DNA from: Sulfurimonadaceae bacterium
GTDB lineage: Bacteria > Campylobacterota > Campylobacteria > Campylobacterales > Sulfurimonadaceae
Assembly (NCBI GenBank): GCA_026193155.1
Contig: JAPHSI010000089.1
Coordinates: forward strand, 1 to 12,520
Reading direction: 5' to 3'
DNA: 12,520 bases
Below, in pieces: positions 6,480-12,259 of this stretch. The number at the start of each line of letters is the position of its first letter. The first letter of the stretch is position 1. Under the pieces are notes generated by a model. The model did not search any database. It saw only the letters and a program-made list of their open reading frames with translations, and was not told where the DNA came from. Position numbers and translations under genes: made by a program.

Positions 6480-7159
6480 TGTCAAATGATATTAAAAATC
6501 TAGAAGAGGCTTTAGGATACAGTTTTAAGACTCCAAAGCTCATTACCGAAGCGCTGACACATAAAAGTTTTAAGCAGCCCTACGATAATGAGCGTTTAGA
6601 GTTTTTAGGTGATGCGGTATTGGATTTAGTAGTTGGTGAATACTTATATAAAAAATTTCCTACCTCTGATGAGGGAAAATTATCTAAAATCCGTGCATCT
6701 TTAGTAAATGAAGAAGGTTTTAACAAGCTGGCAAACTATTTAAAATTAGGCGAGTATATATATTTATCAAATGCTGAAGAGAAAAACGGTGGTAGAGAAA
6801 AAGCCTCACTGCTCTCAAATGCTTTTGAAGCTGTAATGGGTGCTATATACTTAGAAGTAGGTTTAGATACAGTACGTGAAGTTACACTCTCCCTGATAGA
6901 AAATAATTATGAAACTATATCTCTTGATGAATTGTTTAAAGATTTCAAAACTTCTTTGCAAGAGATAACGCAGGCTAGGTTTGGGATAATTCCCGAGTAT
7001 GATGTTATAGCATCCCGCGGACCTGATCATAAAAAAGAGTTTGAAGTAGCAGTTTTAATTAATAATAAAGAGTATGCAAGAGCTATTGGAAAAAGTAAAA
7101 AAATAGCACAACAAGAAGCGGCAAAAGTGGCAGTGAGCATGTTAAAGAAGGAAAAATAG
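6479..7159 (+). CDS. rnc: Ribonuclease III
   Basis: RNase III is the double-strand-specific endoribonuclease of rRNA processing and mRNA turnover. The 226 residues give the standard two domains: the nuclease with signature ERLEFLGDAVLDL (residues 38-50, including E41 and D45) and second metal site SNAFEAVMGA (113-122, with E117), then a double-stranded RNA-binding domain (about 153-224) ending in KKIAQQEAAKVAVSML. Position 114, Asp in E. coli and a metal ligand there, is Asn here. GGAG (6467-6470) lies eight bases before the ATG. The start overlaps the rnhA stop by one base (TAATG), and the end overlaps aroC by one base (TAGTG). Confidence 0.96.
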   Translation: MSNDIKNLEEALGYSFKTPKLITEALTHKSFKQPYDNERLEFLGDAVLDLVVGEYLYKKFPTSDEGKLSKIRASLVNEEGFNKLANYLKLGEYIYLSNAEEKNGGREKASLLSNAFEAVMGAIYLEVGLDTVREVTLSLIENNYETISLDELFKDFKTSLQEITQARFGIIPEYDVIASRGPDHKKEFEVAVLINNKEYARAIGKSKKIAQQEAAKVAVSMLKKEK

Positions 7160-8232
7160 TGAATAGTTTTGGTGAAAAATTAAGATTCTCAACGTTTGGT
7201 GAATCACATGGAGTTGCTCTAGGTTGTATTTTAGACGGTGTACCGGCAGGTCTTAAAATAGATGAAGCATTTATTCAATCTGAACTAGACCGTAGAAAAC
7301 CCGGAAAAAGTGAGTTTGAGACAGCAAGAAAAGAGGCTGATAAAGTTGAAATTTTAAGTGGTGTATTTGAAGGTTTAAGTACTGGTACGCCTATAGCTAT
7401 GGTTATTTATAACACAAATCAAAAGTCTCGTGATTATTCAAACATTAAAGATATATTTCGTCCCGGACATGCAGATTTTACATACTTTCATAAATATGGT
7501 CTTCGTGATTACAGAGGTGGAGGTAGAAGTTCGGCTCGTGAAACTGCAGCCCGTGTTGCAGCAGGTGCTATAGCAAAACTCATGATAAAAGAGCTTGGCA
7601 TTGAAGTAAAAAGCGGTATATGTGAAGTTGACGGTATTAAGTCTAAAAATTTAAATTATGAAGCTGCAAAACAAAGTATTATATATGCTCTTGATGCCCA
7701 GATGGAAGAGGCTCAAAAAGAAGCAATTTTAAATGCTAAAAATAATCATGATTCGGTTGGAGGTGTATCACGTGTAAAAATTAGCGGTGCACCTGTCGGA
7801 TTAGGACAACCACTATATTATAAACTAGATGGTGTACTAGCAGATGCCATGATGGGGATAAATGCTGTAAAGGCGGTAGAGATAGGTGATGGTATACTGT
7901 CTTCATCTGCTAAAGGTTCAGATAATAATGATGAAATTCGCTCAAATGGATTTGAGTCTAATCATTCTGGTGGGATACTTGGTGGAATAAGTAATGGGGA
8001 TGATATAATACTTAATGTACATTTTAAACCAACACCCTCTATTTTTAAAGAACAGCATACTGTAAATACCAAAAATGAAGAATTGGATTTTTCACTTAAA
8101 GGTCGTCATGATCCATGTGTGGCTATCCGTGGAACTATTGTATGTGAAGCTATGGCAGCTTTAGTAATTGCAGATATGTGTTTATTAAATATGGGATCAA
8201 ATATGGATGGTTTTGTAAAATACTATAGATAA
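7159..8232 (+). CDS. aroC: Chorismate synthase
   Basis: AroC makes chorismate from 5-enolpyruvylshikimate 3-phosphate, the last step of the shared aromatic pathway, using reduced FMN as cofactor. The 357 residues carry the family signatures: FGESHG near residues 13-18 (with H17), RPGHAD at 101-106 (H104), GGGRSSARET at 120-129 and GRHDPC at 315-320. The start is GTG sharing its G with the rnc stop (TAGTG), with AAGGAA a few bases upstream inside rnc. It is the last gene of the overlapping operon and is followed by a palindromic terminator. Linking of rnc and aroC looks like a lineage-typical gene order rather than a functional pathway. Confidence 0.97.
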   Translation: MNSFGEKLRFSTFGESHGVALGCILDGVPAGLKIDEAFIQSELDRRKPGKSEFETARKEADKVEILSGVFEGLSTGTPIAMVIYNTNQKSRDYSNIKDIFRPGHADFTYFHKYGLRDYRGGGRSSARETAARVAAGAIAKLMIKELGIEVKSGICEVDGIKSKNLNYEAAKQSIIYALDAQMEEAQKEAILNAKNNHDSVGGVSRVKISGAPVGLGQPLYYKLDGVLADAMMGINAVKAVEIGDGILSSSAKGSDNNDEIRSNGFESNHSGGILGGISNGDDIILNVHFKPTPSIFKEQHTVNTKNEELDFSLKGRHDPCVAIRGTIVCEAMAALVIADMCLLNMGSNMDGFVKYYR

Positions 8233-8275
8233 AATTTCTTGTGAGAGAAGAATTAAGGGTGAGAAGGTTAATAAC

Positions 8276-8300
8276 TATATGCTGAATGACTCAGCATATA
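8276..8300. terminator. 10-bp palindromic terminator between convergent aroC and cytochrome c genes
   Basis: Perfect arms TATATGCTGA (8276-8285) and TCAGCATATA (8291-8300) enclose the loop ATGAC. On the plus strand CTTAAATTATTTT follows. It lies between two converging stop codons, so it likely ends both transcripts. Confidence 0.68.
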
Positions 8301-8306
8301 CTTAAA

Positions 8307-8648
8307 TTATTTTAGGCCATTAACGTATTTAGCAACAGCGTCAATCTCATCCCAAGAAAGATCAACTAGAGCACTTTTCATTTGAGCACCGTAACCATAT
8401 TTATTAATACTTCCATATCTATAGTCTTTTAACTCTTTTGCAAGCTTATCAGCATCCATACCTGCAATTTCAATAGACCCTTTAAAAGCAATTCTTTTAC
8501 CATTTTCACCGTGGCAAACTGCACATTGTTTTTTGTAGATTACCGGACCGTCAGGCGGTAATAATACTCCTGTCTTATACACTGAAGCAGCATCTGATGC
8601 CATTAAAGTAACGCTTGCTACCAACATTGAAAGAAGAACTTTTTTCAT
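8307..8648 (-). CDS. Periplasmic monoheme cytochrome c (class I, c553-like)
   Basis: A 113-aa small electron carrier. Residues 1-17 form a Sec signal (MKK, hydrophobic core, MAS) with cleavage likely near 17-18. The heme site is C42-A-V-C45-H46, in the context CAVCHGENGK. M90 in GAQM is the probable distal ligand, and the C-terminal helix (EIDAVAKYVNGL) is typical of class I cytochromes. GAGG lies about eight bases before the ATG. It is monocistronic, with its own -10 box. In this setting it could carry electrons from sulfur oxidation to a cbb3 oxidase, or be a subunit for a flavoprotein dehydrogenase, but no gene pairing shows which. Confidence 0.9.
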   Translation of the reverse strand: MKKVLLSMLVASVTLMASDAASVYKTGVLLPPDGPVIYKKQCAVCHGENGKRIAFKGSIEIAGMDADKLAKELKDYRYGSINKYGYGAQMKSALVDLSWDEIDAVAKYVNGLK

Positions 8649-8680
8649 TTTTAAACCTCAAATAATTAAATTTATGTGTT

Positions 8681-8686
8681 ATTATA
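8681..8686 (-). promoter_or_regulatory. -10 box (TATAAT) for the cytochrome c gene
   Basis: On the minus strand TATAAT (8686-8681) preceded by TGTGAT lies 32 bases before the ATG at 8648, giving a leader of about 25 nt that includes GAGG. Confidence 0.45.
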
Positions 8687-8740
8687 ATCACAAAAATCTT
8701 AAATTAACTAAAAATTAAATCTCTTATATATGTTTTAATG

Positions 8741-8746
8741 TATAAT
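8741..8746 (+). promoter_or_regulatory. Candidate -10 box for rightward transcript through 8750-9496
   Basis: TATAAT preceded by TTAATG. It is the best plus-strand -10 in the long gap. If used, the message would have nearly 400 untranslated bases before the 116-aa gene at 9146, so a small RNA or nearer promoters are alternatives. Confidence 0.3.
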
Positions 8747-8961
8747 GTTACTTTATAGCTTAAATCTGATTTATATAAGAAAAATAAATCAAAACAACTA
8801 ATTAACGCTAATGCAAAAAGACCATTTAACTGCCTAAAATAAAGCTATATTTAGTGTTTTGAGAATAAATAAAGTACTCTTTTAAATTAAGTTTTTTTTA
8901 CTGTATTTTAGTTAAAATTGCTAAATAATAAAACTTTGAGTTCAAATATGATTAAAGTATT

Positions 8962-9063
8962 ATGAGTTTAGGGTTAATCTTTAGTATAAACTTATTTACA
9001 AGTTTATTGGGAGAAGGACTGAACCCAAAGAAAAGCAAATCTGGCATTTGGAAATGGTTGTGA
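8962..9063 (+). CDS. Possible 33-aa small protein (weakly supported)
   Basis: ATG 8962 opens a 33-codon frame ending in TGA at 9061-9063. The product would have a hydrophobic N-terminal half (SLGLIFSINLFTSLLG) and a basic, Trp-rich tail (NPKKSKSGIWKWL), a layout common in small membrane peptides. It lacks a good ribosome binding site. The adjacent +1 frame continues open to TAA at 9119-9121 with protein-like composition, so the whole could be a decayed or frameshifted gene. Three hairpins also lie in the region, so a structured RNA is an equal alternative. Confidence 0.28.
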   Translation: MSLGLIFSINLFTSLLGEGLNPKKSKSGIWKWL

Positions 9064-9110
9064 TATAGGACATTTCAGATCTTGCGAAGAATATCATTTA
9101 CTTGATGATA
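8986..9110 (+). ncRNA. Possible structured leader RNA with three hairpins
   Basis: Perfect stems are ATAAACTT (8986-8993) with AAGTTTAT (9000-9007), TTGGG (9007-9011) with CCCAA (9024-9028), and TATCAT (9092-9097) with ATGATA (9105-9110). The region is less AT-rich than its surroundings and lies directly before the ribosome binding site of the 9146 gene. It matches no riboswitch class I know. Confidence 0.25.
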
Positions 9111-9135
9111 AGGGCTTTTAAATAGAAATTAAAAA

Positions 9136-9139
9136 GGAG
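9136..9139 (+). promoter_or_regulatory. Ribosome binding site setting the start at 9146
   Basis: GGAG within AAAAAGGAG touches the ATG at 9140 with no spacer, but sits six bases before the ATG at 9146. The second ATG is therefore the start. Confidence 0.75.
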
Positions 9140-9145
9140 ATGACT

Positions 9146-9496
9146 ATGGAAAATGTTAAATTACAACTAAGTAAAGAGTTAGAAAACTATTTAGGCAATA
9201 AGGGAGAGTTCTCATATTTTTATCCAGGTATGAATATTTTAACATCAGAACTTTATAGGGAGCAATTAAAAGAAGCTTTAGCATTTTTAAAAGATGACGC
9301 GAAAAGTTTTGAGTTGTATTTAGATACTATAATTGTGAATATGCATACAAAAATTAAAAAATATAAATCTTCTATCTATTTTGAAAATGAGAAGATAAAA
9401 GATATAGAAAATCAGGGCTATACTATACCTTTTTATGTAGATGAAGAAAATAATCTTTACGTACTTTTAGGGTTGTTAAAGGCTGATTCACTTTAA
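9146..9496 (+). CDS. Unknown 116-aa soluble protein
   Basis: I do not recognise a family. The protein has no signal peptide or membrane segment, many Lys/Glu-rich helices, and many aromatic residues (YFYPGMNI near 24-31; FYVDEENNLYVLLGLL near the end). The ATG at 9146 has an ideal GGAG six bases upstream. ATG 9140 in the same frame would add two residues but has no spacing. It stands alone between the leader region and the SQR gene on the same strand, with a hairpin at its stop codon, so it is probably not co-transcribed efficiently with SQR. Confidence 0.75.
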   Translation: MENVKLQLSKELENYLGNKGEFSYFYPGMNILTSELYREQLKEALAFLKDDAKSFELYLDTIIVNMHTKIKKYKSSIYFENEKIKDIENQGYTIPFYVDEENNLYVLLGLLKADSL

Positions 9497-9518
9497 AAAA
9501 TCAAACTTTTAAGTGAAT
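9486..9518 (+). terminator. Hairpin over the stop codon of the 116-aa gene
   Basis: ATTCACTT (9486-9493) pairs with AAGTGAAT (9511-9518). AAAA (9495-9498) adds four more pairs with TTTT (9507-9510) after a one-base bulge. No T-run follows directly, so terminator activity is uncertain. Confidence 0.35.
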
Positions 9519-9531
9519 TAAATTAAGTATA

Positions 9532-9577
9532 AATATTGTTACTATATTACACGATAGTGAATAAATGTAACAATATT
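9532..9577. promoter_or_regulatory. 11-bp inverted repeat upstream of the SQR-like gene (operator or RNA stem)
   Basis: AATATTGTTAC (9532-9542) and GTAACAATATT (9567-9577) are perfect complements 24 bases apart. The spacer contains the smaller CAC-GATA-GTG hairpin. A run of seven T follows at 9593-9599. It lies about 45-60 bases before the candidate SQR -10 boxes, where a regulator could bind, but it could also be a terminator-like stem. Confidence 0.4.
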
Positions 9578-9616
9578 ATCACAAAATGACATTTTTTTAA
9601 AAAATAGTTTTATTTA

Positions 9617-9646
9617 TGGTATAAAATTAAAATTTTTTATGATAAT
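9617..9646 (+). promoter_or_regulatory. Candidate promoter region of the SQR-like gene
   Basis: Two -10 candidates are present: TGG-TATAAA (extended type, 9617-9625) and GATAAT (9641-9646). Either gives a leader of about 30-55 nt. AGGA at 9677-9680 then lies five bases before ATG 9686. Confidence 0.35.
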
Positions 9647-9685
9647 GTACTACTAATTATAAGTTAAGTGAATAAAAGGATAAGT

Positions 9686-11161
9686 ATGGATTATAAATAT
9701 CTTAATAATATGTTATCGGAAATGGATAAAGATTTAGCCTCAAAAGGTATGAGTAGAAGAGAAGCTATGAAATTAGCTGGAATCTCTGGAGCAGGTCTTT
9801 TAATGGGTGCAGGAACAAATGCTGAAGCTTCAACTGAAGAAGCACCTGCCTCATCTGCTGCAAAGGGTAGAATTTTAATAGTTGGTGGTGGTTTAGCTGG
9901 TATGAGTACTGCTGCAAGACTAACACTAAATCTTAAAAACCCTGATATAACAGTAATAGAGCCAAGTAAACTTTCAGTATCTTATCAACCGGGACAAACA
10001 TTAATCGGTGCTGGTATCTGGGATGAAGATGATATTGCGTACAACAGAGATGATTTTGTTCCAGATGGTGTAAAACTAATTGAAGATAAAGTTATAGGAT
10101 TTACTCCTCAGAAAAATTTTGTTACTACTGCTAAAGGTCAAAAAGTTGAATATGATTATTTAATTGTTGCGACAGGTGTACAACTTGATTGGGAAAGCAT
10201 TGAAGGTTTAGAAGAAGTAGGTCGTGGTTATTCAACTGGAGACAATTCAAAACTTTTAAAACATTTAGAAGGCAGTGGTGTATGTTCTATATATACTGCA
10301 GAGGGTGCTACTAAAACATGGGAAGAGATGCAAAAGTATATTGCTCAGGCAAAATCCGGTAAAAAAACAAAGTTTGTTTTTACTCATCCAGCTACACCAA
10401 TTAAATGTGGTGGTGCTCCAAAGAAAATTATGTACTTAACAAATTCTAGACTTAAAGAGGCTGATGCAAGAGAAAATGCTGAGCTTACATTCTACCCTAA
10501 CGGTGGAGCAATGTTTGGTGTTCCTGAATATCACGATGCTATTTTAGAACAGTTTAAAAGAGAAGACTTTAAATGGCATTATAGACATAACCTTGTTGGA
10601 GTAGAGCTTAAAAATAAAATAGCTGTATTTGATTCTAAATGGCAAGAAAAAGGTGAATGGGATCCGGTTTTAAAAGAGTATGAAGTTATCGCAAAACATG
10701 AAAGAATTAAAGTTCCATATGATTTCTTACATATTTCTCCTCCAATGGTAGCTCCAAGAGAAGTAAGAGAGTCTGACCTTGGTTCTGCTGCAGGGTTTGT
10801 TCCTGTAAACAAAGAAACTCTTCAACATGTTCAGTATAAAAATATATTCGCTATCGGTGATGTCGCGGCTGTTCCAATGGGTAAAACAGGTGGATCTGTA
10901 AGAAAACAGTATAAAGTTCTAGTAGATAATTTAATAGCTAAAATGGAAGGAAAACCTTTAAAAGCTAAATATGGCGGTTATACGGTTTGTCCACTAATTA
11001 CAGATATCGGTACTGTTATGTTAGCTGAATTTGACTGGACAGTTAAACCTACACCTTCTTTCCCTCTTGATCCTCTAGTTGAGAGATGGGTATTTTGGTT
11101 AATGAAAGTATATGCTCTTAAACCAATGACGATGTACGGTATGCTTTCAGGAAAAGCATAA
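9686..11161 (+). CDS. sqr: Sulfide:quinone oxidoreductase-family flavoprotein with Tat-type leader
   Basis: SQR oxidises sulfide to zero-valent sulfur and reduces quinone with bound FAD. The chosen ATG has AGGA five bases upstream; GTG 9668 would place that site inside the coding sequence. The 491 residues begin with an N-region, SRREAMK at 23-29, a weakly hydrophobic stretch and an Ala-Glu-Ala cleavage site near 46-48, which together look like a twin-arginine signal. The FAD motif ILIVGGGLAGMS is at 63-74 and a second flavin motif IFAIGDVA at 387-394. Cysteines are C200 (GVCSIY), C241 (TPIKCGGAPKKIMYL) and C435 (GYTVCPL). The last two contexts match the catalytic Cys of type II SQR, the mitochondrial-SQOR-like group. 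The C-terminal amphipathic helices (about 460-488) suit membrane attachment. Membership in the SQR/flavocytochrome c family is firm; subtype and substrate are less sure. Confidence 0.85.
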   Translation: MDYKYLNNMLSEMDKDLASKGMSRREAMKLAGISGAGLLMGAGTNAEASTEEAPASSAAKGRILIVGGGLAGMSTAARLTLNLKNPDITVIEPSKLSVSYQPGQTLIGAGIWDEDDIAYNRDDFVPDGVKLIEDKVIGFTPQKNFVTTAKGQKVEYDYLIVATGVQLDWESIEGLEEVGRGYSTGDNSKLLKHLEGSGVCSIYTAEGATKTWEEMQKYIAQAKSGKKTKFVFTHPATPIKCGGAPKKIMYLTNSRLKEADARENAELTFYPNGGAMFGVPEYHDAILEQFKREDFKWHYRHNLVGVELKNKIAVFDSKWQEKGEWDPVLKEYEVIAKHERIKVPYDFLHISPPMVAPREVRESDLGSAAGFVPVNKETLQHVQYKNIFAIGDVAAVPMGKTGGSVRKQYKVLVDNLIAKMEGKPLKAKYGGYTVCPLITDIGTVMLAEFDWTVKPTPSFPLDPLVERWVFWLMKVYALKPMTMYGMLSGKA

Positions 11162-11168
11162 TATAACA

Positions 11169-11203
11169 AGAGAAGGGTTCTTTCCTTCTCTCACTTTTTA
11201 TTC
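11169..11203 (+). terminator. Rho-independent terminator of the SQR-like gene
   Basis: AGAGAAGG (11169-11176) pairs with CCTTCTCT (11184-11191) around a 7-nt loop, followed by CACTTTTTATTC. It starts eight bases after the stop codon. It is the clearest terminator in the window. Confidence 0.78.
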
Positions 11204-11227
11204 TTCCACAAAATTAAACAATATTTT

Positions 11228-11233
11228 TATAAT
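11228..11233 (+). promoter_or_regulatory. TATAAT just before the 148-aa gene
   Basis: TATAAT ends 11 bases before ATG 11245. AGGA (11235-11238) lies between them, six bases from the ATG. If this box is used, transcription would start near 11240, after the AGGA, giving a nearly leaderless message. Otherwise an upstream start would keep the AGGA as ribosome binding site. Confidence 0.3.
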
Positions 11234-11244
11234 CAGGATTTTAC

Positions 11245-11691
11245 ATGCAACTAAAATTAGAGTTTGTAATTTATAATGAATCTTTAGATGAATTTGAGTT
11301 AGATGAAGTAGAACATCTACTTGAATTAGATGATGAACAAACAACAACTTTTAATCTATTAAAAGATTCGGATTTATATCTGTACAATTGGCTTAAAGAT
11401 TCAGATTTTTTTATAGACTGGATAAAAGAGGAAGTCTATCCGGATAGCATAGGTAAAAAGATAGCTATTCGTTCTATAAATGATTTAAATTACACTAGGT
11501 TTTATTTTTTTAAGGTAACAAGCGGTGATATTCATTATGAATATTTTAAAAAGCTTTTTGATATTTATCATGATATTGAATGGCAAGATAGAGAAGAGGT
11601 CGGTAAAGAAATATTAAATCGTCTTAAAGTAAAGAGAAAAGAACTAATAATTGAATTACAAGAAGATTGTGATTTAGAAGAAGTTGAATAA
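11245..11691 (+). CDS. Unknown 148-aa acidic protein
   Basis: I do not recognise a family. It is strongly acidic (Asp/Glu-rich, notably residues 12-45 and the last ten), has no signal peptide or membrane segment, and has alternating strand-like and helical stretches (QLKLEFVIY at the start; a basic KVKRKELII patch near 128-136). AGGA precedes the ATG by six bases. It lies between the SQR terminator and a small membrane-protein gene on the same strand, 57 bases apart, so the two could form a small operon. Acidic composition and location give no secure function. Confidence 0.75.
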   Translation: MQLKLEFVIYNESLDEFELDEVEHLLELDDEQTTTFNLLKDSDLYLYNWLKDSDFFIDWIKEEVYPDSIGKKIAIRSINDLNYTRFYFFKVTSGDIHYEYFKKLFDIYHDIEWQDREEVGKEILNRLKVKRKELIIELQEDCDLEEVE

Positions 11692-11748
11692 AAAAGAGAT
11701 TAAATATATAATTTGCCATATACTAAAAAAGTAAAGGAAAATTAAACT

Positions 11749-11991
11749 GTGGAAAAATTTAGATCAATTATAAAAAAAGAGTTGTTATATTATTTACTAA
11801 CACTAATATTTTTAGCTGTATTGATGCATATAGATTTGATTAGTGATCCATTTTCAAGATTAGATGCTATGAATGAAAAAGGCAATTATTTTCATCCTTT
11901 TTTGTATTCTTCTATAATTTATGGGCTGTTTCTATTTATCAGAAAAGCCCTAGATTTCATTTTAGGCTTTTTTAAAGACAAAAACGACTAA
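11749..11991 (+). CDS. Unknown 80-aa protein with two membrane segments
   Basis: Starts with GTG, with AGGA (11735-11738) ten bases upstream. Hydrophobic segments lie near residues 12-30 (LLYYLLTLIFLAVLMHI) and 50-65 (FLYSSIIYGLFLFI), joined by a polar loop. The C-terminus FFKDKND is charged. Both ends are probably cytoplasmic by the positive-inside rule (basic residues at 4-10 and 66-78). It is the last gene before the long leader of soxC and ends in its own hairpin. No family recognised. Confidence 0.7.
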   Translation: MEKFRSIIKKELLYYLLTLIFLAVLMHIDLISDPFSRLDAMNEKGNYFHPFLYSSIIYGLFLFIRKALDFILGFFKDKND

Positions 11992-12014
11992 TTCTAATCA
12001 ATTTGCATTAGAAT
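11991..12014 (+). terminator. Hairpin at the end of the 80-aa gene
   Basis: ATTCTAAT (11991-11998) pairs perfectly with ATTAGAAT (12007-12014) around an 8-nt loop, starting on the last base of the stop codon. ATTTGTTTG follows. Low G+C makes it weak. Confidence 0.45.
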
Positions 12015-12036
12015 ATTTGTTTGAATTATAGGGGTT

Positions 12037-12074
12037 ATTAGAAAATACTATATGCAAAAATTTGCTTTTCTAAT
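12037..12074. repeat. 9-bp inverted repeat with nested GCAAAAATTTGC
   Basis: ATTAGAAAA (12037-12045) pairs with TTTTCTAAT (12066-12074). The interval ends with the near-palindrome at 12054-12065, so the whole can fold into a longer interrupted stem. It may be a second terminator or a regulatory site upstream of soxC. Confidence 0.4.
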
Positions 12075-12120
12075 CCTTGTTTCTATTAGTAACATAAATA
12101 ACAAAAATGTCTTTGTATTT

Positions 12121-12131
12121 TCAATTATTGA
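12121..12131. promoter_or_regulatory. Palindrome TCAATTATTGA upstream of the soxC promoter
   Basis: An 11-base palindrome with one central base, followed by seven T. Its centre is about 50 bases before the transcription start expected from the -10 box at 12166, a usual place for an activator site. Short AT-rich palindromes also arise by chance. Confidence 0.25.
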
Positions 12132-12165
12132 TTTTTTTAATGGTATTTCACTATTGTATTAATGT

Positions 12166-12171
12166 TATAAT
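12166..12171 (+). promoter_or_regulatory. -10 box (TATAAT) for soxC
   Basis: TATAAT preceded by ATGT lies 94 bases before the GTG start, giving a leader of about 80 nt. A weaker candidate (GATAAAAT, 12193-12200) is closer. AAGGAG at 12249-12254 sits five bases before GTG 12260 and decides that start; ATG at 12258 would run into a stop within six codons. Confidence 0.42.
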
Positions 12172-12259
12172 CATTTTTTGTGCCAACTTTGTGATAAAAT
12201 ACAAAAGGTTTACAGATAAAACTATTAAAAATAATTAAGTAAGTTATGAAGGAGAAGAT

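Larger units (their letters stand above)
8649..8961. other. AT-rich intergenic stretch with no recognised gene
   Basis: No convincing reading frame is seen on either strand. It holds the two -10 candidates above, an 8-bp A/T hairpin (TGATTTAT at 8767-8774 pairing with ATAAATCA at 8784-8791) and a T-run near 8891-8899. I see no known riboswitch, tRNA or repeat. Confidence 0.5.

Noticed and set aside
9058..9063. TTG-TGA considered as a programmed +1 frameshift site like that of prfB
   Set aside because: No internal Shine-Dalgarno at the required distance and no conserved slippery codon; an indel in a decaying ORF or chance is simpler. Kept only as part of the leader finding.
10579..11169. Two minus-strand ORFs (77 and 63 codons) opposite the SQR-like gene
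   Set aside because: Antisense shadows of a conserved enzyme.
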